64,000 bases of DNA from Rhizomonospora bruguierae (GCF_018397995.1 NZ_BBQH01000028.1:46035-110034); one strand, 5' to 3'. Positions 23,901-32,944 are shown, numbered from the stretch's first letter. Made by a program: numbers and translations. Notes: generated from the sequence alone by a model not told the origin.

Positions 23901-26900
23901 TCGGCCCGGCGCCCGTTCCAATGCCCATGATGCGGGTTCCGCTGCCGCCGCCCTCGATCCGCAACCGGACGGCGGTCGACGCGGTTCGCGCCTGCGCGAT
24001 GCGGTTGGCCAAACCTCGCAGCATCTGCTCCTGACCCGACTCCACCTGCACCCGGCCGGACCGCATCTGCACGTCACCCCGTACCGACTCGTGGCTCTGC
24101 CGCACCGCTGGCGCGACCGGGCCACCAGACGGCGGCGTAGCGGATGACCAGTTGGGCACCTTGAGCTGCGGTTCGGAGAGCCGGTCGGGGTCCTGCCCGC
24201 GCAGGCCCCGGACGTGGTTGTACGCGTCGCTGGCCGCCTGCACCAGCTCTTCGTAGCGCTGCTTGACCTGCGCTACCTCGGTCCCCAGCGAGTTGCCCGA
24301 GCCGTACGACCGCAACTCCACGATGAGCAGTGGCGGATCGAAGCTGTGGTTACCCGGCGTGCCGCCGTGATCCAACCGGAACTCCGTCCGGACGACCAAC
24401 GCCCGGTCCTGGCTGATCCGCTGGGCGTTCGGGTCCAGGGCGCTGCTCAGGTAGTCGCCGATCGTGGCGTCCGCCGCGCCGGCGAGAGGATCGTCGAAGA
24501 CCTCCGCGGTGATGCCCTTATCCGTCTCTCGGCGGTGATCGAGATACTTCTCCTTGATGGCCGTTTCGTTGCTCTGGAGGAAGTTCCGCACCGGTTCGGG
24601 CAACGACGCCCGGACGTCCGCGAGCGGGGTACGGGAAACCAGTGCGGCGTTGTTCTTGGCAAGATCCCCTATTCCCCTTCCTCTGGCCCGGGACACCTCG
24701 GCGTCCACCTGGGTGTACACGAGGGTCAGGTAGCCCACGAGGGAATCGCGATGCTCGCCGGCCGGCCAGCCCAGGCCATCGGCGAGATCCTCGGCGAACT
24801 TCCGCCCAGCCTGGATGCTCTGGCGCGCCTGGTCAACGAAGGTATTCGCCTCGACATGCGCCAGGAAGCGGGGCAGGCCGGCGATCGGGACGCCCACCGA
24901 GTAATGCATCATGAGGCGGCGCAGGTCGGGGGAAGCCTGGGGAATGACCCGCACGTCTTCGACGTCGTCATCGACCGTGTACTTGGGGCTGGGGAAGAGC
25001 TCTTTGAGGCTGCGCGACCGGCCCTCTGGGATGTGCTGAAGCCTGCGGAACACGTCGTAGAAGGCTTCGACGGTCTCCGCCGCCTGGCGCCGCGAAGAAT
25101 CGGCGGCATCGCCGGGCAGGATCTTCATCGGCTTCGTGACGACCTCGGGTATCGTGTTCCCACCCGAGTGATCGATCACGATGTCGACGTAGTCGGACGT
25201 AACCAGCGGAAGATTCCGGAATATATCCTCGGTTTCCTTCGCGATCTGCAGTTTGTATTCGACTCCCTCGCCCTCCATGCCGAGGGCGCCGACCCGCTCG
25301 GGAGGGGTGCCGATCGTCGCCATCCGGTCCAGGCCGGTGATCTGGATGCCCTCGTGCATCGGCGAGAATCGCAGGTTCGACGGGTTTTCCGGCAGCCGGC
25401 CCACCGACCCGTCGTGCGCGTTGATGAACGCCGGCCCGCTATCCGACCGGACCACCAGGAACATGTGTCCGTCCCGCGAGTCCGGCGTCGTCACCCGCAG
25501 GAACCCCTGCGCCAGAACCGGCGCATCCGCCATCGCCCGCGCGACCGCGTCGTAGTCCGGCACATCCACGGTGCGGTGATCCGACAACCAGTCCAGCACC
25601 CGATCCAGCGACTCGGCGTTCACCGGCCCGCCCGGCAGGGCCGTCCGCTGGCCGTGCCCGGCGAAGACCTCGTACATCGCCAGCATCGAATCGACACAGT
25701 TCTGGAGGTAGTCCTCCTCACCCGCGTGCGGGTTCACCACCGGGAATTCCCTGCCCTTGGCGGTGAACTGCTCCTCGACCAACCGCTCCTTGGAGATGCC
25801 GATCCCGCCCGCAGCCGCGGCCATTGGCCGGCTGGCCGGGCCCCCGGTCCGCCCGAACTTGGCCCCACCCGGCACATTGCCGGTGCCCCTCCGGCGGGCG
25901 GCCCAGTCGCGCGCCCCGCGATCGCTCGTCCCATCCGTCCGCGGGCTCCGATCGGGGAGCGGCTGCATCTGTTGCTGGACGCTCGCCAGGGTTGGGCTCT
26001 GCGACGACGGGAGCTGCGCGAGCGGGGACTGCGATACCTGGCCGGCCTCGGAGTACCAGTTGGCGGCATGCTGCGCAGGGCTGGCGGGCGAGGTATTCGT
26101 CGGCTGGGGCGTGCCGTACAACGCCTCCGGCGACGGTGGGACCGCCCGGTTCGGGAGCTGGGTGGGCTGACCGTCCGGGGCGGAGGGTAGCGCCGGATTG
26201 CTGATGCCGCTGGGGTTCGACGACAGCGACGGCGCGGTCACCTTGCAACTGGTCAGGCCGAGCGGGTCCGCGACGGTGAGCGGGTCCCGCACGTACGCCG
26301 TGGGGTTCGGCCCACCGGAGAGGCCGAGCGGGTCAGGGCTGAGATAGCGAGCCGTGCTCGGGTCGTAGAAGCGGAACCGGTTGTAGTGCAGGCCGGTCTC
26401 GGCGTCGAAGTACTGCCCGGGGAAGCGCAGCGGGGTGGCGCCGGGGTCGGGGCTGTGCCCGCGCGGCTGGTGAGCCGCGGCCGCTTGATCGCTGGCACCG
26501 CGTCGCCGCGGCCGCTGGCCGCCCCACAGATCGCCGCGCGACCACCAGCTCAGCGCACCATCGGCCGCCACCAGGTGGGTCGGCGTGCCGATGAGGTCGG
26601 TGATCACGGCGTGCAGGGCGTCGCCGTCGGTCTGCGTCACCGGCGCCAAGTCGCCCGGCCGGTACTCCCACGAGGTCGTCGTGGTGGTGCCGGTGGTGTC
26701 GCGGTGGCTCTGCTCCACCATCAGGTCGCCGGCCCAGGCGAAGTGCACCTCCTCCAGCACCGTCCCGTCGTCGGTGAGGCGCTGCTTCGCGATCCGCCGG
26801 CCGAAGCCGTCGTAGCGGTACCGCCAGCGGTCCCCGCCCGGCGTGACGGCCTGGACCAGCCGGTCCCCGGCGTCCCAGGCGAAACGCCAGACGCCGGCCG

Positions 26901-29900
26901 GGTCGACCCGGGTGATCAGTCGACCCTTGTCGTCGTAGGAGAAGGTGGCCTCGTCCGACCGCACGAGCATGGTGCCGTCGAACTCCCAGCGCCCGCCGCC
27001 GGTCCCCACCAGGTTGCCAGCCGCGTCGTAGTCGTAGCGCTCGGTCTGCCCGTCACCGGTCGCCACCGCGCGGATCTGGCCCAACTCGTCGGCGTCGAAG
27101 GAGCGGTCGCCGGCCACCGGGTCGACGATCGCGGTGACCCGGTCGCTGGCGTCGTAGAAGAAGCCGTGCTCGGTGCTGCCGGCGATGTGTTGCGCGGCCA
27201 GTCGCCCGGCCGCGTCGAAGGTCTGGCGCAGCGCGACCACGCCGTCAACGGTCCGGCTGATCTCCCGTCCGGCCGCGTCGTGCTCGAAGCGCACCAGGTG
27301 GCGGCCGGTGGCCAGGCTCTCCGGCCGGCCGTGGGCGTCGAAGGTCCACCGGCTGAGCCGGCCCGACGGCGTCGTGTGCGCCTCGACCGTGCCCAGTTCG
27401 GCGTGGTACGACGTGCGGACCGTGCGGCCGTTGATCGTCTCGGCGACAACCCGGCCCCGCTCGTCACGCTCGAACCGCACCACCGCGTCGGGGGTCAGCG
27501 CCGCGACGATCCGGCCCTGCGCGTCGTACTCCAGCCGGGTGACGGTGTCGCCGACGCGGCGTTCGGTCACCCGCCCGAGCACGTCGTAGCCGTAGTGCGT
27601 GGTCTCGCCGGCCGGGTTCGTGTACGCGGTCAGCTGCCCCGCCGCGTCGTGGGTGTAGCGCTGGCCGCGGCCGTCGAAGTCGGTCTCCTCCGCCAGCCGG
27701 CCGCCCGCGTCGTAGCGGTAGCGCCACACCTGCCCGGCCGGGTTCGTCACCGTGGTCAGCCGCAATTCGGTGTCGTAGCCGAACTCGGTGCGGTTGCCCG
27801 CCTCGTCGATCCGCGCGAGCGGCAGATCGAAGGGCCCATATTCGAACCGCGCCGCCCGGCCCACTGCGTCGATGCTCTCCACCAGGTTCCCTTCTCCGTC
27901 GTAGTGCCATTGCCGCGTGGCGCCGTCTGGACCGACGCGCCAGGCGAGGTCGCCCTCGGCGGTCCAGCCGAACCGCGCGGTGGTTCCGTCCGGGTGCCGC
28001 ACCGACCTGGCGCGCCCCAGACCATCAAGGTCAAATACCCGGTCGGGTACGCCTTCGGTCCGCTCTCCACTGACCGGCGTGACGCCGTTCTCGTCGTAGG
28101 CCACCGAGGTACGGCTGCCGTCGGGGCGCGTCAGGCCGACCGGCCGGCCCCGCTCGTCGTACGCGATCCGGGTGACCCGGCCGAGCGGGTCGGTCCGCGA
28201 CAGCAGGCGGTTGGCCACGTCCCATTCCGTGCGCGTGATGCCGCCGAGCGGATCGACGACCGCGGCGACCTGACGGCGATCGTTGAGCTCGAACCGGTGG
28301 ACGCCGCCCAGCGAGTCGGTCACGACCGTGACGCCCTCGCCGTACTCGAACGCGTACCGCAGGTGGCCGCCGTTCCCGCCGGCGAGCACACAGCGCCCCC
28401 ATTCGTCGTAGGCGTACGTGTACCACTCGCCGTTTCGGTCCTCCCACCGGACGATCCGGCCCGCGTCGTCGTAGCGCAGCCGCACCGAATCACCGGAGGA
28501 GTTGCGCACCTCGACGAGGTTGCGCCGCTCGTCGTAGGCGAGGCCGGGCAGCTCGACCACGTCGTCCCCCGGATCGGCCGGCAGGAACCGGGCGCCGGTC
28601 ACCAGGCCCTCGGCGCTCGTCAGTTCCACCACATCCCCGGAGGACGACACCAGCCGCGCGGGCATGCCGTCATCGGCCCGATCGACATGCCACCGGACGC
28701 CGGCGGACGCGACGTCGGCCAGCAGCGCCTCGCCCGCGTCCGGGCCCGGGGCGAACAGCAGCACGGCGTCGCGGTCGGTGAGCAGCCACCCGCCGCCGAC
28801 CAGCCGCCGCAGCGGGACCGGGCGGCCGAGCAGCGGCCACGCCTCGTCACCCTCGGCGGGCATCGGGTACGTGAGAATGGAACCGTCGGCGGCCAGGAAG
28901 CGCGCGTGCCGGTCGTCGGCAACGATGCGCTGGTCCAGAGTGGACGCCCAGGTACGGCCGAACGAGCGGCCCCAGCGGTAGTCGGAGCGATGGGTCCGCT
29001 CCAGGGTGAGTCCCGGCAGGGTGGCGTCGGTCTCGGCGTAGATCATCCGGCCGGTGGTCACGTCGATCGGGTCAGCGACGCACGGCGTCTCCCGCGTCGA
29101 TTTCGCGACCATGGCGGGGGGTACGTCCGACAGCGACAGGATTGGATCGGGCGGGCCGGTGAGAGCCGGCGAGTCGTCCCCGGGTTCCGGTCGTTGGTCG
29201 GGTGCCGGCTCAACGGCCGGTTCCGGCACCTGCGGTACCGGGAGCGACTGCGCCTCACTCCGGTCGATCTGCGCCGGTGTCGCGTGAATCAGGCGGTCCA
29301 TCCAGTCCGGCGGCTCGGCCGCCTCCACCGGTTCGGGCCGCCGGTGTGGCTCTGGCTGGACCGTGTCGGCCGGTGCCGTCGTTGGCCGCCGCGACCGGGG
29401 TGCGGTGGCGGGCTCAGGCGCGTTCTGGGTGGCCGGGCTTGGTGCCGTTGCGGGCACGCCGCCCCCGAACCCTTCCGGCGCCGGGTCGGCCACGGCGGAC
29501 ACCTCGGTGCCCGGTGCGTGTACTGCGGGGCCGGGAATGACCGCCGCTTCCGGACCGACCGGAGGCGGCACGGCTAGCGTTGGCTGAACCGGAGGCGGCG
29601 AGCCCGCGGCTACCTGGCTTTCGACGGCCGCCCGTTCGACGACGGTGGACTGGGTCGTGGGCACCGTTGCCGGCGGGCCGGCTTCCGCCGGCCGCTCCCC
29701 CATTGGCGCTTGGGCGCCTGGTGAGTCGACCGCCCCGGCCGGCTGAGTTCCAGGCGCCGCCGGCTGGCTTATGGACGCCTGAGCCACGGGTGCCTGGCTG
29801 GTCGGACCCAGCGTGGTTGGGTCCGGAGTGGTCGGGTCCGGGGTGGCCGGATCCAGCGTGGCGGGGTCCAGGGTGGTCGGATCCAGCGTGGTCGGACCGA

Positions 29901-31323
29901 GCGTGGTCAGGCCCGGGGTGGTCGGACCCAGAGTGGTCGGACCGCTCGGGGCGGTGGGCTGGCCGGTCGACGGATTGATGGCCGGTTGACCCAGTGCGGG
30001 CGGGATCGCCGAAGGGAGGGACGACGTACCGGGTGCGCCACTGGGCGACCGGTCGACTGCCGAATGAACCGGGCCCGACGTCGAAGAGTCGAAGCCCGGC
30101 AGTCCGCCGGTCACCGGGGCCGGGGATGCCACGACGTTCATGCCGGTGGTGGCGCCGCCGGCCCGGCTGATTCCGCCCCCCGGCGTCGGCGCGAAAGCCT
30201 GCCCCGGCTGCTCACCACCAGCGCCCGGGACAGGCGCCGGCATGGTCCCCACAGCGCTGACCGGGGCCGGAGACGTGCTGGGGCCGGTGATGGGATCCGC
30301 TGCCGGATCGCGGCGGAGGTGGGTCGACCCGGCGCCCGAGCCTTGCGCGGTCGGGACGGGCGGACCCTCCGGCGAGCGCGGCGACGTGGGGCTGACGCCC
30401 GCCGTGCCGCCCGGGTCCGTGGCCGGCGGCGGGGGCAGCGCCTTCGTCTGGGGGTTCGTGAACTGGTGACCGAACTGGTCGGCATGGTGCTGGGCCATCC
30501 CGCCCAGGATGGCGGACGTGAAGGTGGCGAAGGGGTTGAAGCCGCCCCCGCCGGCCATCATGGTGAACATGCCCTCGAAGAAGGTCTCGCCGAGGCCGGA
30601 CAGGCCCTCCCGGGAGAAGACGTTCTTGTTGAGGTTCGGGAAGAACTTGCCGCCGATCAGATGCAGGCCGGTGACGCCACCACCGATGAAGACGCCGCCG
30701 CCGAAGGACAGGGCGAGGTCGTTGTAGTCCAGGCCCTTGCGGTTTCCCTCCAGGATCTGGGTTACCTGGGCCGCGGCACCCTGCCACAGCTCCTCCAGGC
30801 CCTCGAAGAGCGCTCCCCCGGAGAGCCGCGCCAGGATGTCGTTCAGGCTGAGTTTCAGCAGGTCGATCAGGGTCTTGACGATCTCCTGCCCCATCGTGAT
30901 CAGCCCGGGTACGGCCGCCGCGCCGAAGCCGGAGGCCAGGGCGATCGCTATCTCGACCACCTGCGTGAAGGCGGCGATGATCACGTTGTACTGAGCGGAC
31001 TCCGCCTGGAGCGCGAATTCGTTCGCCGCACCGCCCAGCGCCGTGGAGATGTCGCCGCCGGCCGGCAGATTCTTGGTGATGTCGCCGCTGAACCGGTTGA
31101 ACGCGTCCGCCGCGGGTCCGTTGAGGTGGTTGCTCACCGTACCGGCGAGGCTCGCCGTCAGGGCCATGCCGTTCAGGAGCGTGCTGGTGAACCCGTACAG
31201 TTCGTCGCCCATGGCGCGCAGGACCGCCGGATCGGCCTTCGGGAACTCCTCGCCGACCCCGTAGAGGATGAGGTCGTACGCCCACTGCCACTCGGGGTCG
31301 TTGGGAATGTGAAAGTCGGGCAT
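20920..31323 (-). CDS. Giant two-shell Rhs/YD-repeat protein with type VII-type N-terminus and internal papain-fold toxin candidate
   Basis: A 3467-residue protein. Residues 1-300 form an Ala/Gly-rich helical domain like the WXG-like N-termini of CpnT-type and actinobacterial Rhs proteins (DPEWQWAYDLILYG, ELYGFTSTLLNG). Residues 300-720 are Pro/Thr/Ala-rich. Residues 725-1690 form the first RHS shell: DPIDVTTGRM entry motif, many YD repeats, closing core FDAETGLHYNRFRFYDP and YLSPDPLGL. Next comes a variable region with NCVDSMLAMYE, GHMFLVV and FINAHDG (Cys1876, His1953, Asp1971), resembling Tox-PL/papain-fold glutamine deamidase toxins. An OmpA-like segment lies at about 2425-2537 (RLRIEGGGSG...GKERADAVW). 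Residues 2545-3467 form a second full RHS shell, again opening DPIDVTTGRM. It ends just after its core motif (YDPATARFLPE), with no toxin behind it. Start ATG 31323 is 14 bases after the WXG-like gene. Probable role: a secreted contact toxin exported by the neighbouring type VII system. Confidence 0.8.
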   Translation of the reverse strand: MPDFHIPNDPEWQWAYDLILYGVGEEFPKADPAVLRAMGDELYGFTSTLLNGMALTASLAGTVSNHLNGPAADAFNRFSGDITKNLPAGGDISTALGGAANEFALQAESAQYNVIIAAFTQVVEIAIALASGFGAAAVPGLITMGQEIVKTLIDLLKLSLNDILARLSGGALFEGLEELWQGAAAQVTQILEGNRKGLDYNDLALSFGGGVFIGGGVTGLHLIGGKFFPNLNKNVFSREGLSGLGETFFEGMFTMMAGGGGFNPFATFTSAILGGMAQHHADQFGHQFTNPQTKALPPPPATDPGGTAGVSPTSPRSPEGPPVPTAQGSGAGSTHLRRDPAADPITGPSTSPAPVSAVGTMPAPVPGAGGEQPGQAFAPTPGGGISRAGGATTGMNVVASPAPVTGGLPGFDSSTSGPVHSAVDRSPSGAPGTSSLPSAIPPALGQPAINPSTGQPTAPSGPTTLGPTTPGLTTLGPTTLDPTTLDPATLDPATPDPTTPDPTTLGPTSQAPVAQASISQPAAPGTQPAGAVDSPGAQAPMGERPAEAGPPATVPTTQSTVVERAAVESQVAAGSPPPVQPTLAVPPPVGPEAAVIPGPAVHAPGTEVSAVADPAPEGFGGGVPATAPSPATQNAPEPATAPRSRRPTTAPADTVQPEPHRRPEPVEAAEPPDWMDRLIHATPAQIDRSEAQSLPVPQVPEPAVEPAPDQRPEPGDDSPALTGPPDPILSLSDVPPAMVAKSTRETPCVADPIDVTTGRMIYAETDATLPGLTLERTHRSDYRWGRSFGRTWASTLDQRIVADDRHARFLAADGSILTYPMPAEGDEAWPLLGRPVPLRRLVGGGWLLTDRDAVLLFAPGPDAGEALLADVASAGVRWHVDRADDGMPARLVSSSGDVVELTSAEGLVTGARFLPADPGDDVVELPGLAYDERRNLVEVRNSSGDSVRLRYDDAGRIVRWEDRNGEWYTYAYDEWGRCVLAGGNGGHLRYAFEYGEGVTVVTDSLGGVHRFELNDRRQVAAVVDPLGGITRTEWDVANRLLSRTDPLGRVTRIAYDERGRPVGLTRPDGSRTSVAYDENGVTPVSGERTEGVPDRVFDLDGLGRARSVRHPDGTTARFGWTAEGDLAWRVGPDGATRQWHYDGEGNLVESIDAVGRAARFEYGPFDLPLARIDEAGNRTEFGYDTELRLTTVTNPAGQVWRYRYDAGGRLAEETDFDGRGQRYTHDAAGQLTAYTNPAGETTHYGYDVLGRVTERRVGDTVTRLEYDAQGRIVAALTPDAVVRFERDERGRVVAETINGRTVRTSYHAELGTVEAHTTPSGRLSRWTFDAHGRPESLATGRHLVRFEHDAAGREISRTVDGVVALRQTFDAAGRLAAQHIAGSTEHGFFYDASDRVTAIVDPVAGDRSFDADELGQIRAVATGDGQTERYDYDAAGNLVGTGGGRWEFDGTMLVRSDEATFSYDDKGRLITRVDPAGVWRFAWDAGDRLVQAVTPGGDRWRYRYDGFGRRIAKQRLTDDGTVLEEVHFAWAGDLMVEQSHRDTTGTTTTTSWEYRPGDLAPVTQTDGDALHAVITDLIGTPTHLVAADGALSWWSRGDLWGGQRPRRRGASDQAAAAHQPRGHSPDPGATPLRFPGQYFDAETGLHYNRFRFYDPSTARYLSPDPLGLSGGPNPTAYVRDPLTVADPLGLTSCKVTAPSLSSNPSGISNPALPSAPDGQPTQLPNRAVPPSPEALYGTPQPTNTSPASPAQHAANWYSEAGQVSQSPLAQLPSSQSPTLASVQQQMQPLPDRSPRTDGTSDRGARDWAARRRGTGNVPGGAKFGRTGGPASRPMAAAAGGIGISKERLVEEQFTAKGREFPVVNPHAGEEDYLQNCVDSMLAMYEVFAGHGQRTALPGGPVNAESLDRVLDWLSDHRTVDVPDYDAVARAMADAPVLAQGFLRVTTPDSRDGHMFLVVRSDSGPAFINAHDGSVGRLPENPSNLRFSPMHEGIQITGLDRMATIGTPPERVGALGMEGEGVEYKLQIAKETEDIFRNLPLVTSDYVDIVIDHSGGNTIPEVVTKPMKILPGDAADSSRRQAAETVEAFYDVFRRLQHIPEGRSRSLKELFPSPKYTVDDDVEDVRVIPQASPDLRRLMMHYSVGVPIAGLPRFLAHVEANTFVDQARQSIQAGRKFAEDLADGLGWPAGEHRDSLVGYLTLVYTQVDAEVSRARGRGIGDLAKNNAALVSRTPLADVRASLPEPVRNFLQSNETAIKEKYLDHRRETDKGITAEVFDDPLAGAADATIGDYLSSALDPNAQRISQDRALVVRTEFRLDHGGTPGNHSFDPPLLIVELRSYGSGNSLGTEVAQVKQRYEELVQAASDAYNHVRGLRGQDPDRLSEPQLKVPNWSSATPPSGGPVAPAVRQSHESVRGDVQMRSGRVQVESGQEQMLRGLANRIAQARTASTAVRLRIEGGGSGTRIMGIGTGAGPMGKERADAVWTALQPLLADELRKHGLNIKDMNVSVTSRGDGQSERPNTRLVSDAEKRRVLIWLSEPRVPTMSLWDVSPAAVAKSTDQTPCAGDPIDVTTGRMILTETDLTLPGLTLERTHRSDYHWGRSFGRSWASTLDQRVIVDGERVRYLAADGSILTYPLPAEGDVALPEVGRALPLCRLVGGGWLLTDPASGRGLLFDPASPTESLLSDVTDGGVRWSIRRDGEGTPTVLRSSTGATVELGSSAGLVTVLRLPNPAGDRQSAFQFDYDRDLNLVEVVNSSGDPERFDYADGRIVRWEDRNGEWYTYTYDESGRCVSTDGKGGYLRYRFDYQEGRTVVTDSLGAVRGYQLNDRFQVVAETDPLGATTRNEWDEAYRLRSRTDPLGRTTTYEYDADGRPTTVTRPDGSRSTIAYDELGRATSWTDFDGSTRNREFDADGRVLAEIDAAGEVVRFDRPTENGTAIQVGPTVVLRNTARQVTSVTTGDGETRYEYDLLGRAVVIEDDRGVTELGWTIEGELAWRANPDGGVEEFGYDGEGNLVESVDATGRRTLREYGAFDLVTAEVDDEGNRTEYTYDTELRLTTITNPAGETWRYTYDAAGRMLEETDFAGRTQRYAYDTAGQLTEHTNPAGETTSYTYDLLGRVVERRTGTAVTRLVYDAAGRIVGASDSDSEIRLERDTEGRVVSETVNGRTVSTSYSERFGTVTLRTRPSGAVTQWSYDESGRPVVLAAGGQQVRFGYAGGFEVSRTSDAGLSVAQTFDELGRLTAQRIDGVTDRRYTYDRTDRLIAVHDDVQGDRKIDADGGRGDIRYTLDVQGRPVTRSDAAGEWQLTWGPENRLVGVTTPGGDRWHYRYDAFGRRIAKQRRGVKGAVLEETEFVWSGELLVEQHHRARGGRVTTTVWEYHPAMAHPVAQIADGQVRAIVTDGAGSPMDVVSLDGGRAGDPDTIPLRVGGRYLDAETGLRYDRFRYYDPATARFLPEPQAAPVPTR
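29799..29947 (-). repeat. 15-bp tandem repeat in the Rhs linker
   Basis: About ten 15-base units of the form GTGGTCGGATCCAGC (plus strand) encode a five-residue Thr/Pro repeat (TTLDP, TTLGP, ATPDP). The tract lies in the disordered linker between the N-terminal secretion domain and the first RHS shell. Such tracts expand and contract easily. Confidence 0.75.
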
Positions 31324-31337
31324 GGCCAGCTCGCGAC

Positions 31338-32237
31338 TCAGCGCCGGCCCAGGCCCAGGGCGGTGGGCGTGCCGTCGGGGGTGAAGCTGACGTACAGCGG
31401 CTGGTATCCCGGTGCGGTGGGATCGACATCCGTGTTCTCCTTGACCACGAACAGCAGGCCGTCGGCTTCGGGGGTGATCGGGTGGCCGTCGACCGTGGTC
31501 ACCGTCAGCTGGCTGGCGGGCACGACGGAGTCGTACAGGTTGAGGTCGAGACGGGCCGTGCCGTCCGGAAACGTGCGGTACGACGCCAGGTGATAACCCT
31601 CGGCGAGCGGGACGCTGTTGACGCGCGCGGTGCGGTATTCGCGCTTCATCATGGCCGCCGAGGTGGCCGAGACGACCGGCCTGAGCCGCTGCGTCTGAAG
31701 GACCCGGGCCACCCTGAGGACGGTCGGTGCGCCCGGCGAGGACTCGGCTTCGGTCCTGATCCCCTGATCCATCGGCAGCAGCTTCTTGAACAGCCGCTTC
31801 TTGCCGTGCCGTTCGACCCGCAGCGTTTGGCCGTCCTCGTGCCGGCTCACCAGGTCGCCTTCCTCGATCCGGTGGCGGTGGAGGCTGCCCTGCCGCAGGT
31901 GTTCGTCAAGGTTGCCGGCCATCTTGTGGGCGACCTCCGTCGCCTCGTCGTCGGCCTTCCGGTACAGCCGGCCGCTTGAGCCCAGCCCTTCGGCGACGTA
32001 GTCGAGGGTGCCCTTGACCCCCTTGATCAGACCTTCCAGGTTGGCCAGTCCGGCCAGGAACTTTGCCGAGAACTGGGTCCCCATCTCGTCGTCTCCCCAG
32101 CTCTGGCCGTACCGCTCGCGGAGCACGGCCAACTGCCGGAGGTGGCTGTCATACAGCGCGGCGTGCTCGGCGTACGCGTCGCCGGCGGTCACCACGCCTT
32201 CGGGATCGACCCAGAGCCGGCCGCCGGGGTTGGTCAT
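31338..32237 (-). CDS. WXG100-like protein of the Rhs unit, function unknown
   Basis: A 299-residue protein. The N-terminal third is a helical WXG-type domain: AEHAALYDSHLRQLAVLRER, then the turn SWGDDEMG (Trp47-Gly48) and a second helix region. The C-terminal part is mixed alpha/beta (ESSPGAPTVLRVARV, LFVVKENTDVDP) and was not recognised. It lies between the YbaB-like gene (ATGA overlap) and the Rhs gene (14-base gap), so it is expected to be made with the toxin. A partner or chaperone that guides the Rhs protein to the type VII machine is the likeliest role; an immunity function is not excluded. ATG 32237 is chosen because upstream codons lie inside the YbaB-like gene. Confidence 0.7.
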   Translation of the reverse strand: MTNPGGRLWVDPEGVVTAGDAYAEHAALYDSHLRQLAVLRERYGQSWGDDEMGTQFSAKFLAGLANLEGLIKGVKGTLDYVAEGLGSSGRLYRKADDEATEVAHKMAGNLDEHLRQGSLHRHRIEEGDLVSRHEDGQTLRVERHGKKRLFKKLLPMDQGIRTEAESSPGAPTVLRVARVLQTQRLRPVVSATSAAMMKREYRTARVNSVPLAEGYHLASYRTFPDGTARLDLNLYDSVVPASQLTVTTVDGHPITPEADGLLFVVKENTDVDPTAPGYQPLYVSFTPDGTPTALGLGRR

Positions 32238-32650
32238 CGGACCGGCCGACCAATCCCGAGGATTTCGTGGACGCTGGCCGCCATGCGCGGCTCGGCGGGC
32301 AGGAAGGCATCCGTGCCGGCGGTGCCCCGCACCAGAGCCGCCGCGTCCACGCCCTCCGGCACGATCGGCGCCAGGATGGCCGTGGCCTGCTCCATGGCCT
32401 GTTCCTTCGCCTCGGCGTAGGTTTCCATGATCACGCCGGTGAGGTCGGCCGGGGTCAGGCGCTTGTACGCGCCGGTGGGAAACCGGATGTCGGTGATGAC
32501 CCCGTTCTGCCCGACGGTCACGGTGACCTCGCGGCGGGGCGAGGTGGCCGAGGCCGAGATCTCGCGCATTTTCTGCTGTAGCTCGGTCAGGCGGTTGCGC
32601 TGCCGCTGGTACTCCCCGAACAGCGACTCGATGCGTTCGTTGAAGTTCAC
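32234..32650 (-). CDS. YbaB/EbfC family protein
   Basis: A 138-residue protein with the YbaB/EbfC fold: an N-terminal coiled helix (ESLFGEYQRQRNRLTELQQK) followed by the beta-strands VTVTVGQNGVITDIRFP. Classical YbaB binds DNA, but YbaB-like proteins are also common next to actinobacterial WXG100 and secretion genes, where their role is unclear. GTG 32650 is preferred because GGAGGG lies eight bases upstream; earlier in-frame codons run into the divergent promoter region. It is the first gene of the leftward unit with the WXG-like and Rhs genes. Confidence 0.78.
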   Translation of the reverse strand: MNFNERIESLFGEYQRQRNRLTELQQKMREISASATSPRREVTVTVGQNGVITDIRFPTGAYKRLTPADLTGVIMETYAEAKEQAMEQATAILAPIVPEGVDAAALVRGTAGTDAFLPAEPRMAASVHEILGIGRPVR

Positions 32651-32944
32651 GGCGGGCACCCTCCACTTCGGATCGGGCGAAGCCGCGCTGGGCGACCAGC
32701 GAAGCCGGTTTGGGATTGGGCAGTGACGCTGGCCCGAGTGAAGCCGGGGCGGCGGGGTGGACTGAAGCTCCAGGACCGGTTTCGGGTAAGAACGGGCAGC
32801 CGGTCTTCCCTTGTGTCCGGCGGTGCGGCGCACCCCCGGGGAAGATCGGGCAATCAGCCCGGGCGTTTGGACATCACCGTTTCCGGATCCTCCACGCGGG
32901 TCGGAGACTCACTTCGAGACCGACATCAGGAGAGGAGCATCGCG
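32651..32944. promoter_or_regulatory. Divergent intergenic region between the Rhs unit and the type VII operon
   Basis: These 294 bases must hold promoters for both the leftward YbaB/WXG/Rhs unit and the rightward ESX-like operon. No clear -35/-10 pair, palindrome or small gene was recognised. A strong ribosome site (AGGAGAGGAG, 32929-32938) for the first ESX gene is at the right end. The shared gap is consistent with coordinated expression. Confidence 0.4.

Noticed and set aside
20920..28990. Long periodic DNA that could be taken for a repeat array or CRISPR
   Set aside because: The period follows YD-repeat codons and the units diverge in sequence; there are no identical repeats with unique spacers and no cas genes.
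26386..29577. 1063-codon open frame on the plus strand
   Set aside because: Antisense shadow of the first RHS shell, low in recognisable motifs; a by-product of high GC.
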